NCBI RefSeq assembly: GCF_040784915.1
Contig: NZ_CP160797.1
Span: forward strand, 1,317,001 to 1,381,000
Reading direction: 5' to 3'
Length of the DNA: 64,000 bases
DNA from: Bacillus vallismortis
Lineage (GTDB): Bacteria; Bacillota; Bacilli; Bacillales; Bacillaceae
Position numbers and translations under genes: made by a program. Shown here one piece after another: positions 61,765-64,000 of this stretch. Each line of letters starts with the position of its first letter. Positions within the stretch are counted from its first letter, which is position 1. A model generated the notes under the pieces. That model saw only the letters and a program-made list of their open reading frames with translations, searched no databases and had not been told where the DNA came from.

Positions 61765-62592
61765 GTGGCGCGGGAATTAAAAAATGCCAAAATCAGCTTT
61801 GTCAGCTATGTGGACAAGGCGGCTAACCAGACAGAATTTTTCTTTACGAAGTCAGCCGGACCTCCGTCATTCGAAAAAAAGGTTCGGCTGTTTACAAAAA
61901 GTGAGCAGGATGAACAAAAGCTTGTGTACGGAATCGTGTATGAGCCAGATGTTCCTGACGCCCACGGCGATTTTATGACCGCCGAGGAAATTGAAAAAGC
62001 GGCGCACGGCTTTCTCGCGGAGGCACGGGAGATTGACATCAATCACAGTTTTGAGGGCGGAACCGGCGTCGTGGTCGAGTCATATGTGGCGCCCGATGAT
62101 TTTATGATCGGGTCAAAGCAGATTGCGAAGGGCTCGTGGGTGCTCGTGACGAGAGCGTCTGACGAGGTGTGGGAACAGATCAAGGCTGGAATCATCACCG
62201 GCTACAGCATGGCGGGCACTGCTGATGTGTATGAGGAAGAACCGGTTGAAAAAACGGGATTCTTCAGTGTATTCAAGCAGATGCTGGCTGACAAAACAGG
62301 GAAGGAGACTGAAGAAATGAGAAAAGAAGACATGAAAGAATCATTCGAGCATGCGCTTTACCCTCTGCTTAAACGGCTTGAACGGATTGAAAAAAACACA
62401 GATACGGAGGAAAATCCGGAGCAGATGGGTGATGACGAGCGTCTGAAAAAAGTTGTTGAAGAGATGCTCGCCCCGCTGATTGAACGAATCGAGGCTTTGG
62501 AAAAAGCGCGAGGCGCATCTAAGCAGACAGCGGACGATGCGGGCGGCAATACAGAGCAAGTTAAAAAATCAATCTGGAGCGGACTGCTGTAA
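61765..62592 (+). CDS. xkdF: PBSX XkdF, capsid-assembly protein
   Basis: Encodes 275 residues, start GTG (GGGAGGTGA upstream). N-terminal Ser-protease-like domain of the XkdF family: [30 protein letters not shown] and [43 protein letters not shown]. The C-terminal half is coiled-coil, as in scaffold proteins. Likely a head maturation protease with scaffold function. Confidence 0.86.
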   Translation: MARELKNAKISFVSYVDKAANQTEFFFTKSAGPPSFEKKVRLFTKSEQDEQKLVYGIVYEPDVPDAHGDFMTAEEIEKAAHGFLAEAREIDINHSFEGGTGVVVESYVAPDDFMIGSKQIAKGSWVLVTRASDEVWEQIKAGIITGYSMAGTADVYEEEPVEKTGFFSVFKQMLADKTGKETEEMRKEDMKESFEHALYPLLKRLERIEKNTDTEENPEQMGDDERLKKVVEEMLAPLIERIEALEKARGASKQTADDAGGNTEQVKKSIWSGLL

Positions 62593-62617
62593 AACCAGTC
62601 AAAGAGGAGGAAATCAA

Positions 62618-63553
62618 TTGAGAAATCAAGAGATCATTCGGAAAGCGGAAATGTCGCTTTCTGCTTTAAAAAGCGGCGGACTTATGAACCCCGCGCAAGC
62701 ATCGGCTTTTATCCGCATGGTGCAAAACACGCCGACCATTTTCAGTGAATCCCGTGTGATTCAAATGGAAAATGACTCGCAAAAGTTTGAGAAAATCGGC
62801 TTCGGCCAGCGTATTTTGCGGGCGGCTCAAGAAGGAAAAGCACTGTCAAACGACGAGCTGACTGTTCCAACGACTAGCACTGTCCAGCTGAACACGAAGG
62901 AAGTCATTGCGGAAATCAACATTACGTATGACACACTCGAAAACAATATTGAAAAAGACGGCCTGCAGCAGACGATCATGAAGATTTTAGCAGAGCGCGC
63001 GGCAGTAGATATTGAAGAGCTGATTGTAAACGGCGATACAGCATCAGCGGATCCGTATTTGGCACAGCTGGACGGCATTCGCAAACAAGCGGTGTCCCAC
63101 ATCGTTGATATGAACGGTGAAGAACTGTCCAGAGCGACATTCAAGAAAGGCTTAAAGGCTGTTCCGGCGAAATATTTGCGCATCCCTCAGGAATTCAGAT
63201 TCTATACATCTCACGGCTTAGAAGTTGAATGGAAGGACCGCGTGGCAGACCGCCAGACAAACTTAGGGGACCAGGCTGTTCAGGGCGGCTTGTCAACTGC
63301 ATTCGGCGTACCGGTTAAAGGGGTATCCAATATGCAGCCGTACACAGTCGGTGAGGGAGATGCGCAATATGACGCTTCCGATATCATTCTCACACATCCG
63401 AAAAATATCATTCTTGGCTTCTCTCGCAATATCCGAATTGAAGTCGACAAAGACATCCGCTCCCGTAAATTCATTATTGTCTTAACGGCCAAGCTGGACA
63501 GCAAGTTCGAGGAAGAGGATGCCTGCGCGAAATTAATTAACGTAAAAGAATAA
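62618..63553 (+). CDS. xkdG: PBSX major capsid protein XkdG
   Basis: Encodes 311 residues from the TTG at 62618 (GAGGAGG upstream, eight bases). HK97-like major capsid of the Bacillus PBSX/Mu-like type: [32 protein letters not shown] and the end [40 protein letters not shown]. Immediately follows xkdF. Confidence 0.92.
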   Translation: MRNQEIIRKAEMSLSALKSGGLMNPAQASAFIRMVQNTPTIFSESRVIQMENDSQKFEKIGFGQRILRAAQEGKALSNDELTVPTTSTVQLNTKEVIAEINITYDTLENNIEKDGLQQTIMKILAERAAVDIEELIVNGDTASADPYLAQLDGIRKQAVSHIVDMNGEELSRATFKKGLKAVPAKYLRIPQEFRFYTSHGLEVEWKDRVADRQTNLGDQAVQGGLSTAFGVPVKGVSNMQPYTVGEGDAQYDASDIILTHPKNIILGFSRNIRIEVDKDIRSRKFIIVLTAKLDSKFEEEDACAKLINVKE

Positions 63554-63574
63554 TAGAAACGGGGTGGTCAGCTC

Positions 63575-63958
63575 ATGCTCATTGAACCGACTGACGTAGC
63601 CTCCTATTCGGTCTTTGATCGAGTGAAAAACAGGCCGGAAGAACTGCTGGCACAGGATATCATCGAGGCGGAAGCGGAAGCGGCTCTCATCACAGGCCAC
63701 CGCTTTGAAGACAGCGTTTATGACCCGCTGCCCGATAAAGCGAAATTGGCTTTGCTGAAGCTTGCCCAATATTTTGCGCTTGTAAACAGCGATGAATCAG
63801 CCTCATTAAGCTATCAGTCTGAAAAAATGGGGGATTATTCCTACACGGTTTCCGGAGACGGCGGCATTCAGCGGCCGGAGGTTTATCATTTGCTCGAAGC
63901 GTTTATCGCGCCGGGTTACGTCCCTGAGTCCTCCAGGCTGAAGGTGAGGTCTTTATGA
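63575..63958 (+). CDS. xkdH: PBSX head-tail connector XkdH
   Basis: Encodes 127 residues. Head-completion family (Gp6-like/DUF3199): MLIEPTDVASYSVFDRVKNRPEELLAQDIIEAEAEAALITGH. GGGGTGG precedes the ATG. Its stop overlaps the xkdI start. Confidence 0.88.
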   Translation: MLIEPTDVASYSVFDRVKNRPEELLAQDIIEAEAEAALITGHRFEDSVYDPLPDKAKLALLKLAQYFALVNSDESASLSYQSEKMGDYSYTVSGDGGIQRPEVYHLLEAFIAPGYVPESSRLKVRSL

Positions 63959-64000
63959 GCTATCAGCATATGCTCATTCACCGCTGTGACATTTATCATG
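63955..64000 (+). CDS. xkdI: PBSX XkdI, 5' end only
   Basis: The first 15 codons (MSYQHMLIHRCDIYH) are in the window; the ATG overlaps the xkdH stop (ATGA). Identity is from position after xkdH and the head-tail joining start typical of the family. Confidence 0.75.
   Translation, partial: MSYQHMLIHRCDIYH

Noticed and set aside
1..64000. CRISPR array, rRNA or tRNA genes, insertion sequences
   Set aside because: No regularly spaced direct repeats, no rRNA-like segments, no complete tRNA and no transposase frame were seen. This was by eye only, without covariance-model searches.

Overview
The window is chromosomal DNA from the Bacillus subtilis group. Gene order and protein sequences match, from memory, the B. 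subtilis 168 segment running from yjcS through manR-manP-manA, ctaO, cotT, yjeA, yjgCD, yjiABC, yjkAB, yjlC-ndh, the hexuronate operon and rapA-phrA into the defective prophage PBSX. Small differences throughout, and several insertions and deletions, show that it is not 168 itself but a close relative.

Layout. 0-3.4 kb is accessory: a tandem pair of small unknown proteins, a small membrane protein, a Rap-Phr quorum-sensing cassette with an unusual pheromone (predicted DRAAT), and an ABM-domain monooxygenase. 3.4-9.1 kb is the mannose PTS unit (ManR activator, ManP transporter, ManA isomerase) with a cre site before manR. 9.3-16.4 kb holds small genes: a D/N-rich lipoprotein, a YjdH-like protein, a 28-residue type-I-toxin-like peptide, a Cys-tRNA deacylase, heme O synthase CtaO, spore coat protein CotT, deacetylase YjeA and others. 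16.4-26.5 kb contains YjgB, a formate dehydrogenase with its DUF1641 partner, a lipoprotein, a NUDIX protein, a frameshifted cytochrome P450 (yjiB), the glycosyltransferase YjiC and a HemD-like protein.

26.6-33.3 kb looks inserted between yjjA and yjkA. A GalT/HIT-like gene is divergent from a tightly coupled six-gene operon: EamA transporter, HMGL-like aldolase, alpha/beta hydrolase lacking two triad residues, isocitrate/isopropylmalate-type dehydrogenase, RraA-type aldolase and a DUF6282-like metal hydrolase. I know of no described pathway with this composition, and it is the best candidate for an undescribed system. 33.3-38.6 kb returns to the conserved backbone (FetAB-like transporter, EamA protein, cupin, Rex-controlled yjlC-ndh).

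38.7-45.9 kb is a shortened hexuronate operon: uxaC, yjmB, exuR, uxaB and uxaA are present, but the glucuronate arm and exuT, which 168 carries between yjmB and exuR, are absent. 45.9-53.6 kb carries yjnA, yjoA, the sigma-W gene yjoB, rapA-phrA, a YCII protein, amidase xlyB, and yjqABC. 53.6-64 kb is the left part of PBSX: metalloprotease xkdA and repressor xre facing leftward, four Xre-type operators, early genes, the sigma-like factor xpf, terminase, portal, XkdF, major capsid XkdG, XkdH and the start of xkdI at the window edge.
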